Assembly (NCBI GenBank): GCA_028702415.1
Contig: JAQVOT010000073.1
Span: forward strand, 1-6,040
Direction: 5' to 3'
DNA length: 6,040 bases
DNA from: Eubacteriales bacterium
GTDB taxonomy: Bacteria; Bacillota; Clostridia; Peptostreptococcales; Anaerovoracaceae
Positions 1 through 6,040 of this stretch are shown in pieces. Under the pieces are notes generated by a model that saw only the letters and a program-made list of their open reading frames with translations, was not told the origin of the DNA and did no database searches. Position 1 is the stretch's first letter. Each line of letters opens with the position of its first letter. The position numbers and the translations under genes are program-made.

Positions 1-971
1 GTAAATTCCATGTCCTGCATATCTCTGTAATGCTTTTCGAGCAAATCGGAGATTCTCTCGAACTCGGCATACACTTCAGGGAAAGCCTGTGCCATCTCAG
101 CGATAGGCTGTGGTGTTCTGATACCTGCAACAACATCTTCGCCCTGAGCGTTTACCAGGAACTCACCAAACAGTTTGTTCTCCCCTGTTGCAGCATTTCT
201 TGTAAAGGCAACACCTGTACCTGATGTATCACCCATGTTTCCGAATACCATAGACTGAACGTTTACTGCAGTACCGATGCTATCAGGAATTTCGTTCAGC
301 TGTCTGTAAAGGATGGCTCTGTCAGTATTCCATGATCTGAATACGGCTTTAATGGCTTCCATCAGCTGTTCCTTGGGATCTTGCGGGAAATCTTTTCCGA
401 TTTCATTCCTGTATAGAGCCTTGTATTGGGAAATTATTTCCTTCATATCATCTTTGTCAAGTTCAGTGTCAATTTTAACACCCTTCTTCTTTTTCTGATC
501 CTCAAAGATCACATCATACTTTGACTTGCTGATGCCCATAACAACATCTCCGAACATCTGCATGAATCTTCTGTATGAGTCATATGCGAATCTAGGATTT
601 TCTGTCAGTCTAGCTAAACCTTCAACGGATTCATCATTTAGACCCAGATTGAGGATTGTGTCCATCATGCCCGGCATTGAAACTCTGGCTCCCGATCTTA
701 CTGATACCAGAAGCGGATTGTTTTTATCTCCGAATTTCTTTCCTGAAACGTTTTCCAGGTCAGCAAGCTTAACAAAGATATCGTCCACGATATCCTGACC
801 TATCGTCTGATCTTCCTCATAATATCTCGTACAAGCCTCTGTAGTAACTGTGAAACCAAAAGGTACAGGCAGACCTATCTTTGTCATTTCGGCCAGATTG
901 GCACCCTTGCCTCCCAACAGGTCTTTCATTTCCTTAGAACCTTCGTTGAATGAATAAACAAATTTCTGCAT
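1..971 (-). CDS. ppdK: Pyruvate, phosphate dikinase, N-terminal part (cut by window start)
   Basis: This enzyme interconverts pyruvate + ATP + Pi and PEP + AMP + PPi in the cytoplasm, and in anaerobes often works in glycolysis or gluconeogenesis. The visible 323 codons hold the N-terminal ATP-grasp nucleotide-binding region. GGKGANL is at residues 20-26, the [16 protein letters not shown] block at about 90-105, and [14 protein letters not shown] at 251-264, followed by a [17 protein letters not shown] stretch at about 269-287. The phosphohistidine swivel domain and the PEP/pyruvate-binding barrel lie outside the window, so completeness cannot be judged. The ATG at 971 is supported by GAGGAG (980-985) eight bases upstream and by the family-typical MQKFVYSF start. 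It lies 82 bp downstream of glyS on the same strand, with a possible promoter of its own. The reading frame is clean to the window edge. Confidence 0.96.
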   Translation of the reverse strand, partial: MQKFVYSFNEGSKEMKDLLGGKGANLAEMTKIGLPVPFGFTVTTEACTRYYEEDQTIGQDIVDDIFVKLADLENVSGKKFGDKNNPLLVSVRSGARVSMPGMMDTILNLGLNDESVEGLARLTENPRFAYDSYRRFMQMFGDVVMGISKSKYDVIFEDQKKKKGVKIDTELDKDDMKEIISQYKALYRNEIGKDFPQDPKEQLMEAIKAVFRSWNTDRAILYRQLNEIPDSIGTAVNVQSMVFGNMGDTSGTGVAFTRNAATGENKLFGEFLVNAQGEDVVAGIRTPQPIAEMAQAFPEVYAEFERISDLLEKHYRDMQDMEF

Positions 972-985
972 TTTATTTTCTCCTC

Positions 986-1012
986 ATATAAACTTTATAT
1001 AAATTCTATATA
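986..1012. repeat. AT-rich palindromes between ppdK promoter and RBS
   Basis: ATATAAA-C-TTTATAT (986-1000) is a perfect inverted repeat with 7-bp arms around one base. It overlaps a second, imperfect dyad, TATATA-AATTC-TATATA (996-1012). The pair lies between the candidate -10 box and the ppdK ribosome binding site, which could suit an operator. The all-A/T arms and one-base centre make it a poor RNA hairpin. It could equally be compositional chance. Confidence 0.35.
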
Positions 1013-1015
1013 CAC

Positions 1016-1044
1016 AATGTATTGCATTCTATTTCCGAATTCAA
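1016..1044 (-). promoter_or_regulatory. Possible sigma-A promoter for ppdK
   Basis: On the minus strand TTGAAT (1039-1044) is separated by 17 bp from TACATT (1016-1021). These resemble the TTGACA/TATAAT consensus with correct spacing, and would place the transcript start near 1009, about 38 bases before the ppdK ATG. The region is AT-rich, so chance matches are likely. No strong hairpin-plus-T-run terminator separates glyS from ppdK, so read-through from glyS is also possible. Confidence 0.4.
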
Positions 1045-1053
1045 GTCATTATT

Positions 1054-2469
1054 TTAAAATTTAAGTCTTTTCTCAATGAAATCTTTTACTTCGGATACGG
1101 GGACTCTGACCTGATCCATAGTGTCACGATCTCTGATTGTAACGCATCCGTCCTGGGCCGTATCGAAGTCAACACAGATGCTGAACGGTGTTCCTATCTC
1201 GTCCTCTCTTCTGTACCTCTTGCCTATTGATCCTGCCGTATCATAATCGACACTGAAGTACTTTGACAGTTCATCATAAATCGGTTCGGCAATTTCTCCA
1301 AGCTTCTTTGACAGGGGCAGTACCGCAGCCTTGAATGGAGCCAGCGCCGGATGAAGTCTGAGAACTTTACGAATGTCTTCCTTCCCATTATCATCTGTAA
1401 GCACCTCTTCATCATATGCATCCACAAGAAAAGCCAGAAGCATTCTTTCAACACCTACCGAAGGTTCGATGCAGTAAGGAACATACTTCTCATTTGTTTC
1501 CGGATCCATGTAACTCATGTCCTGTCCGGAATGATTCTGATGTGCCATCAGATCGAAGTCCGTTCTGGATGCTACACCCCAGAGCTCTCCCCATCCAAAT
1601 GGGAAAAGAAATTCAATGTCGGTGGTTGCATTGCTGTAATGTGAAAGCTCTTCAGGTTCATGATCTCTAAGCTTTATATGCTCTTCCTTGATTCCCAGTG
1701 ACTTCAGGAATCCTGCACAATAGTCCTTCCAGTATGCAAACCATTCCAGTTCAGTCCCCGGTTTGCAGAAGAATTCCAGCTCCATCTGCTCAAATTCTCT
1801 TGTCCTGAAAATGAAATTGCCCGGAGTGATCTCATTTCTAAAAGATTTTCCAACCTGGGCAATTCCGAATGGAATCTTCTTTCTGGCAGTCCTCTGAACA
1901 TTTTTGAAATTAACGAAAATGCCCTGAGCGGTTTCCGGCCTCAGATAGATTTCTGACTTCGAGTCCTCTGTAACTCCCTGAAATGTCTTAAACATGAGGT
2001 TGAACTGTCTAATCCCTGTGAAGTCCTGCTTCCCGCATTCCGGACAGCCGATTCCCTTTTCCGCAATGTATTCTTCAAGCTTTTCATTGGACCATCCGTC
2101 AACCTGAACCCCTTCGATACCATTTGCTTTCATGTAGCCTTCGATGAGGTGGTCGGCTCTGAATCTGGCCTTACAGGCTTTGCAATCGATAAGAGGATCT
2201 GCAAAACCTCCAACGTGTCCTGAGGCAACCCATGTTTCAGGATTCATCAGAATTGCCGCATCCAGTCCTACGTTATATTTCGATTCCTGAACAAATTTCT
2301 TTCTCCACGCATCCTTGATATTGTTTTTCAGCTCTACGCCAAGTGGGCCGTAATCCCATGTGTTTGCCAGACCGCCATAAATCTCGCTTCCGGGGAATAT
2401 GAATCCTCTGTTCTTGGCGAGAGCTGTAACTTTTTCCATTGTAATTTCCTTTGTGCTTTCCCTTGTCAT
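1054..2469 (-). CDS. glyS: Glycyl-tRNA synthetase, single-chain alpha2 type
   Basis: This class II aminoacyl-tRNA synthetase attaches glycine to tRNA-Gly in the cytoplasm. It is the homodimeric type rather than the alpha/beta GlyQ-GlyS type. Visible parts are the motif 1 region ([15 protein letters not shown], 41-55), a zinc-type pair CKAC (C96, C99) and CPEC (C142, C145), [10 protein letters not shown] (186-195), motif 2 (FRNEI at 210-214 to [11 protein letters not shown] at 224-234), motif 3 (GVERMLLAF, 339-347), and a C-terminal anticodon-binding domain from about 375 to 471. The length of 471 aa is normal for the family. Its ATG at 2469 overlaps the TAA of the preceding gene (TAATG), which suggests translational coupling. 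That ATG lacks a well-placed Shine-Dalgarno, whereas the in-frame ATG at 2439 (codon 11, [12 protein letters not shown]) has AGGA seven bases upstream. The true protein may therefore be 461 aa. No catalytic motif is affected either way. Confidence 0.97.
   Translation of the reverse strand: MTRESTKEITMEKVTALAKNRGFIFPGSEIYGGLANTWDYGPLGVELKNNIKDAWRKKFVQESKYNVGLDAAILMNPETWVASGHVGGFADPLIDCKACKARFRADHLIEGYMKANGIEGVQVDGWSNEKLEEYIAEKGIGCPECGKQDFTGIRQFNLMFKTFQGVTEDSKSEIYLRPETAQGIFVNFKNVQRTARKKIPFGIAQVGKSFRNEITPGNFIFRTREFEQMELEFFCKPGTELEWFAYWKDYCAGFLKSLGIKEEHIKLRDHEPEELSHYSNATTDIEFLFPFGWGELWGVASRTDFDLMAHQNHSGQDMSYMDPETNEKYVPYCIEPSVGVERMLLAFLVDAYDEEVLTDDNGKEDIRKVLRLHPALAPFKAAVLPLSKKLGEIAEPIYDELSKYFSVDYDTAGSIGKRYRREDEIGTPFSICVDFDTAQDGCVTIRDRDTMDQVRVPVSEVKDFIEKRLKF
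2445..2452 (-). promoter_or_regulatory. Internal ribosome binding site favouring a later glyS start
   Basis: AAAGGAAA on the minus strand has its AGGA (2447-2450) seven bases before the in-frame ATG at 2437-2439, the usual distance. The upstream ATG at 2469 has only A/G-rich sequence nearby, and its nearest GAGGAG is about 17 bases away. This supports initiation at codon 11 of the longest glyS frame, but does not exclude coupled initiation at 2469. Confidence 0.5.
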
Positions 2470-3257
2470 TATTCTTCTTTCTTTAACTCCTCTTTTATTT
2501 CTTTTTCTATTTCATCAGCCGATTCCTCGACTTCTTCGATGATCTCACTTATGTCCGTCTTAACCGTATCCTTAAGATCTTCAGCCTTGTCCTTTGCTTT
2601 ACCGTAATATTCGCCGGCCTTGTCCTTTGCCTTTTCATAAATGTCCATATCTTTCAGATCTTCTGCCAGATCTTCGGCCTTGTCTTTTGCCTTGTCGTAA
2701 TATTCGCCGGCTTTGTCCTTTGCCTTTTCATAAATGTCCATATCTTTCAGATCTTCTGCCTTGTCTTTTGCCTTGCCGTAATATTCGTCGGCTTTCTCCT
2801 TTGCCTTGCTGCAATACTCGCTGCCTAATTCTGCAGCGGAAGCCATCTTCTCTGTTACCGCATCACTAATATCAATAATTGTTCCGTCAGTCTTAACGAC
2901 TTCAATTACACACTTGAAGCCAAATGCGGCAACAATGGCAACAACTGATGCTAATGGTGCGATGCAGATTCCAACGATTCCGGCATTAACCGGAACGTTG
3001 AGCACTATATCTCCGTCCTTCTTCACCTGAATCTTGGCAACATTACCCTTCTTTATCAGGCTCTTAAGTGATTTGAACAGTGCTTCGCCTTTTTCGCCGA
3101 ATCCTCTCCTCTTGTCACCTGAGTTTACCGTTTCCTCAATTGCGATGATCGCATCGACTACGCTTCCGTCAGCTTCTTCGAGAGCCTTCTTGGCCTCGGC
3201 ATAAGTAACGCCTGTTCTGTCTTTAACCAGTTCGATCTTTTCCAGTGTAATTTCCAT
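2469..3257 (-). CDS. DUF4342-type protein: EF-Ts-like N-terminus, hydrophobic core, LEA-like repeat tail
   Basis: This protein has no established function and three visible parts. Residues 1-45 (with [17 protein letters not shown] at 16-32) closely resemble the TS-N/UBA-like domain at the start of elongation factor Ts. Residues about 58-131 match what I recall of DUF4342: a basic [16 protein letters not shown] segment, the strand [11 protein letters not shown], then a Gly/Ala/Ile-rich hydrophobic block (about 91-115) that could be membrane-associated or buried. Residues about 151-236 are charged imperfect repeats of AK(D/E)KA(G/E/D)E with EYY and EDL, which should be helical, followed by a Glu/Lys-rich end. 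The ATG at 3257 has GGGAGGA (3264-3270) six bases upstream. It starts 20 bp after recO and ends in a TAATG overlap with glyS, so co-expression is likely. There is no signal peptide or recognisable catalytic motif. The family assignment is from memory and should be confirmed; that the gene is coding is much surer. Confidence 0.88.
   Translation of the reverse strand: MEITLEKIELVKDRTGVTYAEAKKALEEADGSVVDAIIAIEETVNSGDKRRGFGEKGEALFKSLKSLIKKGNVAKIQVKKDGDIVLNVPVNAGIVGICIAPLASVVAIVAAFGFKCVIEVVKTDGTIIDISDAVTEKMASAAELGSEYCSKAKEKADEYYGKAKDKAEDLKDMDIYEKAKDKAGEYYDKAKDKAEDLAEDLKDMDIYEKAKDKAGEYYGKAKDKAEDLKDTVKTDISEIIEEVEESADEIEKEIKEELKKEE
2550..2807 (-). repeat. Imperfect tandem repeats (93/81 bp) encoding the helical tail
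   Basis: Positions 2604-2667 and 2697-2760 match at 63 of 64 bases with an offset of 93 bp; the one difference is at 2619/2712. A third, diverged copy begins at 2778, 81 bp further on. The 12-bp difference is a local duplication: AGATCTTCTGCC (2656-2667) is followed directly by AGATCTTCGGCC (2668-2679), which adds four residues (AEDL). All steps are multiples of three, so the frame is kept. In the protein the units are residues about 151-175, 176-206 and 207-236. Each holds two 11-residue blocks starting AK(D/E)KA. Confidence 0.93.
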
Positions 3258-3277
3258 TGTAAATCCTCCCTTTCGAA

Positions 3278-4066
3278 TTATTCCAAAAACATCTTTTCAC
3301 TTTTAATGTTTGAGGCATTCAGATGATATGCTGCATACTCTCTAATGAATTTCTGCAGCTGTTTTCCTGCAACCTCTGTCAGTGCTAAGTTTCTCATCTT
3401 TTTAAGCGGATTGGACTTAAAATATTTTAATGCATCAATTATACCAAAATCAACGCTGTAAAGCAATGAATCTGCCTCCGAATTCTCTTGCAGCCGGGCC
3501 GCCTTTTCCGTGATGCATTCATGGCATATTATTCCCCCTTCGGATACCGAAAGAAATGCTTTTCCCGAAGTTTCCTCCGGTCTTTCAACCGGCTTGCCGC
3601 ACACTGCACATCGGTCAAGCTTCGGCATCACTCCCAAATAGTTAAACAGCCTGGTCTGATATGCCAGAACCAGACTGCCGAAACCTTTTTCCCTGGTCTC
3701 CAGCTCATCAAAAAAATCCACCAGCAGATCGAATACCGCGGATACGGGAACACCCTCTTCAAGGACCTTCCCGGTGAATTCCAGCACATAGGACCCCTGA
3801 AGGTATTTATCAATATCCTCACCTATTCCGTAATGGCTTCTCACAACCTCTGCTGAGTCGATATCATAGCCGCTTCTTCCCTGATGCAGGGTGTATCTTC
3901 CGAAGGTGAAGTGCTGCAAAGCCAGTGAACTCTTGGTTTTTCCCCGTTCTCCCAGACTGGTGCCTGCGCTTATTTTGCCGTAATCTCTGGTAAACAGCAA
4001 CAGCATGCGTCGGTTATATGAAGTTTTTGTTTCTCTGAGGACAATACCCTCTGTATCAGTTTTCAT
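3278..4066 (-). CDS. recO: DNA repair protein RecO
   Basis: RecO binds single-stranded DNA and anneals strands. With RecR it helps load RecA onto SSB-coated DNA in the RecF repair pathway. The N-terminal part (TDTEGIVLRETK, then LLLFTRDYGKISA) is the OB-fold start typical of RecO. The middle is helical. A zinc-finger signature CAVC (C153, C156) and CHEC (C181, C184) is complete, followed by the usual C-terminal helical region. The length of 262 aa is normal. The ATG at 4066 fits the family's N-terminus, but no convincing Shine-Dalgarno precedes it, unlike its neighbours. It follows era after 69 bp and precedes the DUF4342 gene by 20 bp. The frame upstream is open back to the era stop codon, but no standard start codon lies there. 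Confidence 0.96.
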   Translation of the reverse strand: MKTDTEGIVLRETKTSYNRRMLLLFTRDYGKISAGTSLGERGKTKSSLALQHFTFGRYTLHQGRSGYDIDSAEVVRSHYGIGEDIDKYLQGSYVLEFTGKVLEEGVPVSAVFDLLVDFFDELETREKGFGSLVLAYQTRLFNYLGVMPKLDRCAVCGKPVERPEETSGKAFLSVSEGGIICHECITEKAARLQENSEADSLLYSVDFGIIDALKYFKSNPLKKMRNLALTEVAGKQLQKFIREYAAYHLNASNIKSEKMFLE

Positions 4067-4135
4067 GAATGTTTCTGCTTTTGCATCCCAATCTAAAAAA
4101 TAGTCTCTGGTTCCTGTGTTGTAACTGATTGGATT
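4067..4135 (-). other. era-recO spacer with YqzL-like peptide sequence, no start codon
   Basis: The 23 codons between the era TAA and the recO ATG are open in the frame shared by both genes. They would read ...ISYNTG then TRDYFLDWDAKAETF. The pattern TG..(.)Y(L/F)L..(K/D) resembles the centre of YqzL, a small protein (about 45 aa) that I recall lies between era and recO in bacilli and clostridia. There is no ATG, GTG or TTG in frame, so this may be a decayed remnant or chance. A 23-codon stretch without stops is not remarkable by itself. No terminator or convincing promoter is seen here. Confidence 0.22.
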
Positions 4136-5020
4136 TTAGTCTCTGTATCCGAAATTTGTGAGTGCGATATCGGAATCACGCCAGTTTTCCTTAACCTTTA
4201 CCCAGGTTTCCAGAAATACCCTTGTTCCCAGCAATGCCTCGATTTCCTCACGAGCGCTTTTGCCGATACCCTTGAGTTTGCGTCCGCCCTTTCCGATTAT
4301 CATTCCCTTGTGAGACTTTTTTTCACAGTAAATTACCGCTGAAATCCTGGTAATATCTTTTTCTTCAACATACTGCTCGATCTCGACAGCCACCCCATGA
4401 GGCACCTCCTCCTGAAGGTAAAGAAGAACTTTTTCTCTAATTATCTCACTGGCGATAAATCTTGCCGGATGTTCTGTCACTATGTCGTCAGGGAAAAACA
4501 TAGGTCCCTCTTCCATAAAGGATGCCGCCGTCTCGATTACCCTTTCAACATGAGTTCCCTGGATAGCGGAAGTGCCCAGTATACAGTCGAACAATCCGAG
4601 TTCATCATATTCTCTGTAAACTTCCGCGAATTCATCCGGCTCCATTCTGTCTATCTTGTTGATAACCAGGATCTTAGGAGTTTCCACGTTCTTCAGCATT
4701 TCCACAATGTACCTGTCTCCCGGACCCCTGCTAAGGGCATCGTCTACAATGAAGATGATCGCGTCCACCTCACCAAAGGTCTTAATTGCCGCTTCAGTCA
4801 TAAACTCTCCCAGTTTATTCCTGGGCTTGTGAATTCCCGGGGTGTCGATGAAAACCATCTGTACTTCCTCATCATGGTTGGTATATATTCCCCTGATTAT
4901 GTTTCTGGTGGTCTGGGGTTTATCCGTTGTTATCGCAATTTTTTCTCCAAGTATGGAGTTCAGAAGTGTGGATTTCCCCACATTCGGTCTTCCAACTATT
5001 CCTACAAATCCTGATTTCAT
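4136..5020 (-). CDS. era: GTPase Era, 16S rRNA-binding 30S assembly factor
   Basis: Era is an essential GTPase that binds near the 3' end of 16S rRNA and acts in 30S subunit maturation. The GTPase domain shows G1 GRPNVGKS (10-17), G2 PQTTRN (35-40), G3 DTPG (59-62), G4 NKID (121-124) and G5 SAI (151-153). The C-terminal KH RNA-binding domain has the GxxG loop in IIGKGG (GKGG at 243-246) and ends in the family-typical WVKVKENWRDS..L..FGY. The length of 294 aa is normal and every key residue is present. The ATG at 5020 is set by AGGAG (5026-5030) five bases upstream. It lies 14 bp after ybeY, so the two rRNA-related genes are probably co-translated. Confidence 0.98.
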   Translation of the reverse strand: MKSGFVGIVGRPNVGKSTLLNSILGEKIAITTDKPQTTRNIIRGIYTNHDEEVQMVFIDTPGIHKPRNKLGEFMTEAAIKTFGEVDAIIFIVDDALSRGPGDRYIVEMLKNVETPKILVINKIDRMEPDEFAEVYREYDELGLFDCILGTSAIQGTHVERVIETAASFMEEGPMFFPDDIVTEHPARFIASEIIREKVLLYLQEEVPHGVAVEIEQYVEEKDITRISAVIYCEKKSHKGMIIGKGGRKLKGIGKSAREEIEALLGTRVFLETWVKVKENWRDSDIALTNFGYRD

Positions 5021-5034
5021 TTTGTCTCCTGTTT

Positions 5035-5502
5035 CTATCTGATCAGTTCCAGTTTGCTCATTATTTCTTCTTCCCGTCTTCTCATCTCAGCCTTGTCTTC
5101 ATCGGACATGTGATCATATCCCAGAAGATGAAGTATGCTGTGGGTAAAAAGATAGGCCGTTTCTCTCTCCTGGCTGTGACCGAACTCCGCTGCCTGTTCT
5201 CTGATCCTGTCCATGCAGATTACAACATCGCCAATTGGGATATCCTGATCATCCCCTGCCCGAGCCATCTGTTCTACCATGGTCTCTATCTCTTTCAGGT
5301 CATCAAACAGGGGAAAGGAGAGCACATCCGTAGCGCTGTCAACTCCCCTGTATTCTCTGTTCATCTCATGTATCTCTTCAAGAGAAACAAAAGAAAGGCT
5401 TATTTCCACATTATCAATCCCAATGCAAAGGATTGCCGCCTTTCTTAAGGTTTCCATCAATTCAGCGTCGATTCTCGTTTCGTCATTAATAAGAATATTC
5501 AT
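5035..5502 (-). CDS. ybeY: Endoribonuclease/rRNA maturation factor YbeY
   Basis: YbeY is a zinc metalloprotein linked to 16S rRNA 3'-end maturation and ribosome quality control. The metal site [11 protein letters not shown] gives H121, H125 and H131 (HxxxHxxxxxH). The conserved [14 protein letters not shown] block is at 51-64, with SATD where many members have a proline before TD. GDVVI is at 91-95. The length of 155 aa is normal. The ATG at 5502 is supported by GAGGG (5511-5515) eight bases upstream and lies inside the last codons of phoH, a 17-bp overlap. The tail of the gene carries no other feature before era begins. In many clostridia dgkA and/or cdd lie between ybeY and era; here they do not. 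Confidence 0.97.
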   Translation of the reverse strand: MNILINDETRIDAELMETLRKAAILCIGIDNVEISLSFVSLEEIHEMNREYRGVDSATDVLSFPLFDDLKEIETMVEQMARAGDDQDIPIGDVVICMDRIREQAAEFGHSQERETAYLFTHSILHLLGYDHMSDEDKAEMRRREEEIMSKLELIR

Positions 5503-6040
5503 TTTGTTTTCCCTCAGCCTGCTCGTCTTCCTTCGGCGGGTGAGCCCTGTAGTAACTGTCGTATGCGCTTATTACTTTTTTAACCAGCTGATGCCTTACA
5601 ACGTCCACATCCTTAAGATAACAGAATCCGATTCCCTCAACATCCTTCAGAATCTTTGAGACCTCAATCAGTCCGCTTTTCTTTCCACGAGGCAAATCTA
5701 TCTGTGTTACATCTCCGTTTACCACAACCTTCGAACCGAAGCCCATCCTTGTTAGAAACATCTTCATCTGTTCCGGGGTGGTGTTCTGGGCTTCATCAAG
5801 AATAATAAATGAATTGTCGAGAGTTCTTCCCCTCATATATGCCAAAGGCACAACCTCTATTACTTCCTTATCTTTCAATCTTAGTGTGCTTTCTCTTCCC
5901 AGCACATCATACAGTGCATCGTACAAAGGTCTCAGGTAGGGATCCACTTTTTCCTGAAGATCTCCGGGAAGAAATCCCAGCCGCTCTCCGGCTTCAACCG
6001 CCGGTCTGGCCAGTATGATCTTCTGCACATCCTTGTTCTT
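5486..6040 (-). CDS. phoH: PhoH-family ATPase, C-terminal part (cut by window end)
   Basis: This is the 3' 184 codons of a PhoH-like P-loop ATPase, a family commonly encoded directly upstream of ybeY and predicted to act on RNA. The visible sequence starts at [19 protein letters not shown], continues with [23 protein letters not shown], and contains the Walker B segment [15 protein letters not shown] and the conserved [14 protein letters not shown]. The Walker A loop lies beyond the window edge, so its integrity cannot be checked. A GTG at 6026-6028 is internal (V of the DVQKI stretch) and is not the start. The short hydrophilic tail ([15 protein letters not shown]) overlaps the first codons of ybeY. 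The biochemical role of the family is not settled. Confidence 0.95.
   Translation of the reverse strand, partial: KNKDVQKIILARPAVEAGERLGFLPGDLQEKVDPYLRPLYDALYDVLGRESTLRLKDKEVIEVVPLAYMRGRTLDNSFIILDEAQNTTPEQMKMFLTRMGFGSKVVVNGDVTQIDLPRGKKSGLIEVSKILKDVEGIGFCYLKDVDVVRHQLVKKVISAYDSYYRAHPPKEDEQAEGKQNEYSY

Noticed and set aside
972..1053. Transcription terminator after glyS
   Set aside because: No GC-containing hairpin followed by a T-run on the minus strand is visible. The dyads there are A/T only with a one-base or five-base centre, and fit an operator or chance better.
2604..2807. CRISPR-like array
   Set aside because: The repeats are long (81-93 bp), have no spacers of their own, keep the reading frame, and encode a helical protein tail.
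2594..3030. Plus-strand frames with Cys/Pro/Leu repeats ([22 protein letters not shown]) opposite the DUF4342 gene
   Set aside because: The apparent repeat peptide is the antisense image of the AKDKAEDL repeat tract. The minus-strand frame has a strong RBS, a full-length open frame and domain resemblance.
4063..4086. Seven-codon minus-strand frame (MQKQKHS) ending in an ATGA overlap with recO
   Set aside because: It has no Shine-Dalgarno and is too short to distinguish from chance. It could act as a coupling leader, but nothing in the sequence supports this.
4397..5014. Plus-strand open frame of 205 codons antisense to era
   Set aside because: It lies wholly opposite the intact, motif-complete era gene, matches no family I know, and has no plausible RBS or operon context. 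It is a codon-bias shadow.
4927..5448. Plus-strand open frame of 173 codons, hydrophobic at its start, antisense to era and ybeY
   Set aside because: It spans the boundary of two well-supported genes on the other strand. The hydrophobic stretch comes from the reverse complement of charged Lys/Glu codons, not a real membrane segment.

Overview
The window looks like a chromosomal housekeeping segment from a low- to mid-GC Gram-positive anaerobe of the class Clostridia. The reasons are the gene order phoH-ybeY-era-recO-(DUF4342)-glyS-ppdK, the single-chain (alpha2) glycyl-tRNA synthetase, a pyruvate phosphate dikinase next to it, and mostly strong GGAGG-type ribosome binding sites. The genus cannot be fixed from this sequence. 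No mobile element, CRISPR array, tRNA or rRNA is visible.

Every credible gene lies on the minus strand, so transcription runs from high to low coordinates. The order is: the 3' part of phoH (5486-6040, cut by the window end); ybeY (5035-5502), which overlaps the end of phoH by 17 bp; era (4136-5020); a 69-bp spacer; recO (3278-4066); a DUF4342-type gene with a repetitive tail (2469-3257); glyS (1054-2469), which overlaps it by one base (TAATG); an 82-bp spacer with a possible promoter and AT-rich dyads; and the N-terminal 323 codons of ppdK (1-971, cut by the window start). Gaps from phoH through glyS are 69 bp or less, so those six genes plausibly form one operon. ppdK may be read through from it, started from its own promoter, or both.

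The theme is RNA and ribosome maintenance plus repair. PhoH is an ATPase usually found with YbeY, a ribosome/rRNA-processing metalloprotein. Era is a 16S rRNA-binding GTPase needed for 30S assembly. RecO is a RecF-pathway repair protein. GlyS charges tRNA-Gly. PpdK interconverts pyruvate and PEP in central metabolism.

The least ordinary element is the DUF4342 protein. It combines an N-terminal region like the TS-N/UBA domain of elongation factor Ts, a conserved glycine/alanine-rich hydrophobic block, and a charged tail of LEA-like 11-residue repeats encoded by imperfect 93/81-bp DNA repeats. Secondary points are a YqzL-like peptide sequence without a start codon between era and recO, a glyS start-site ambiguity, and an AT-rich palindrome ahead of ppdK. 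Nothing here amounts to a clearly new system; this is mainly an ordinary core operon with one poorly characterised member.
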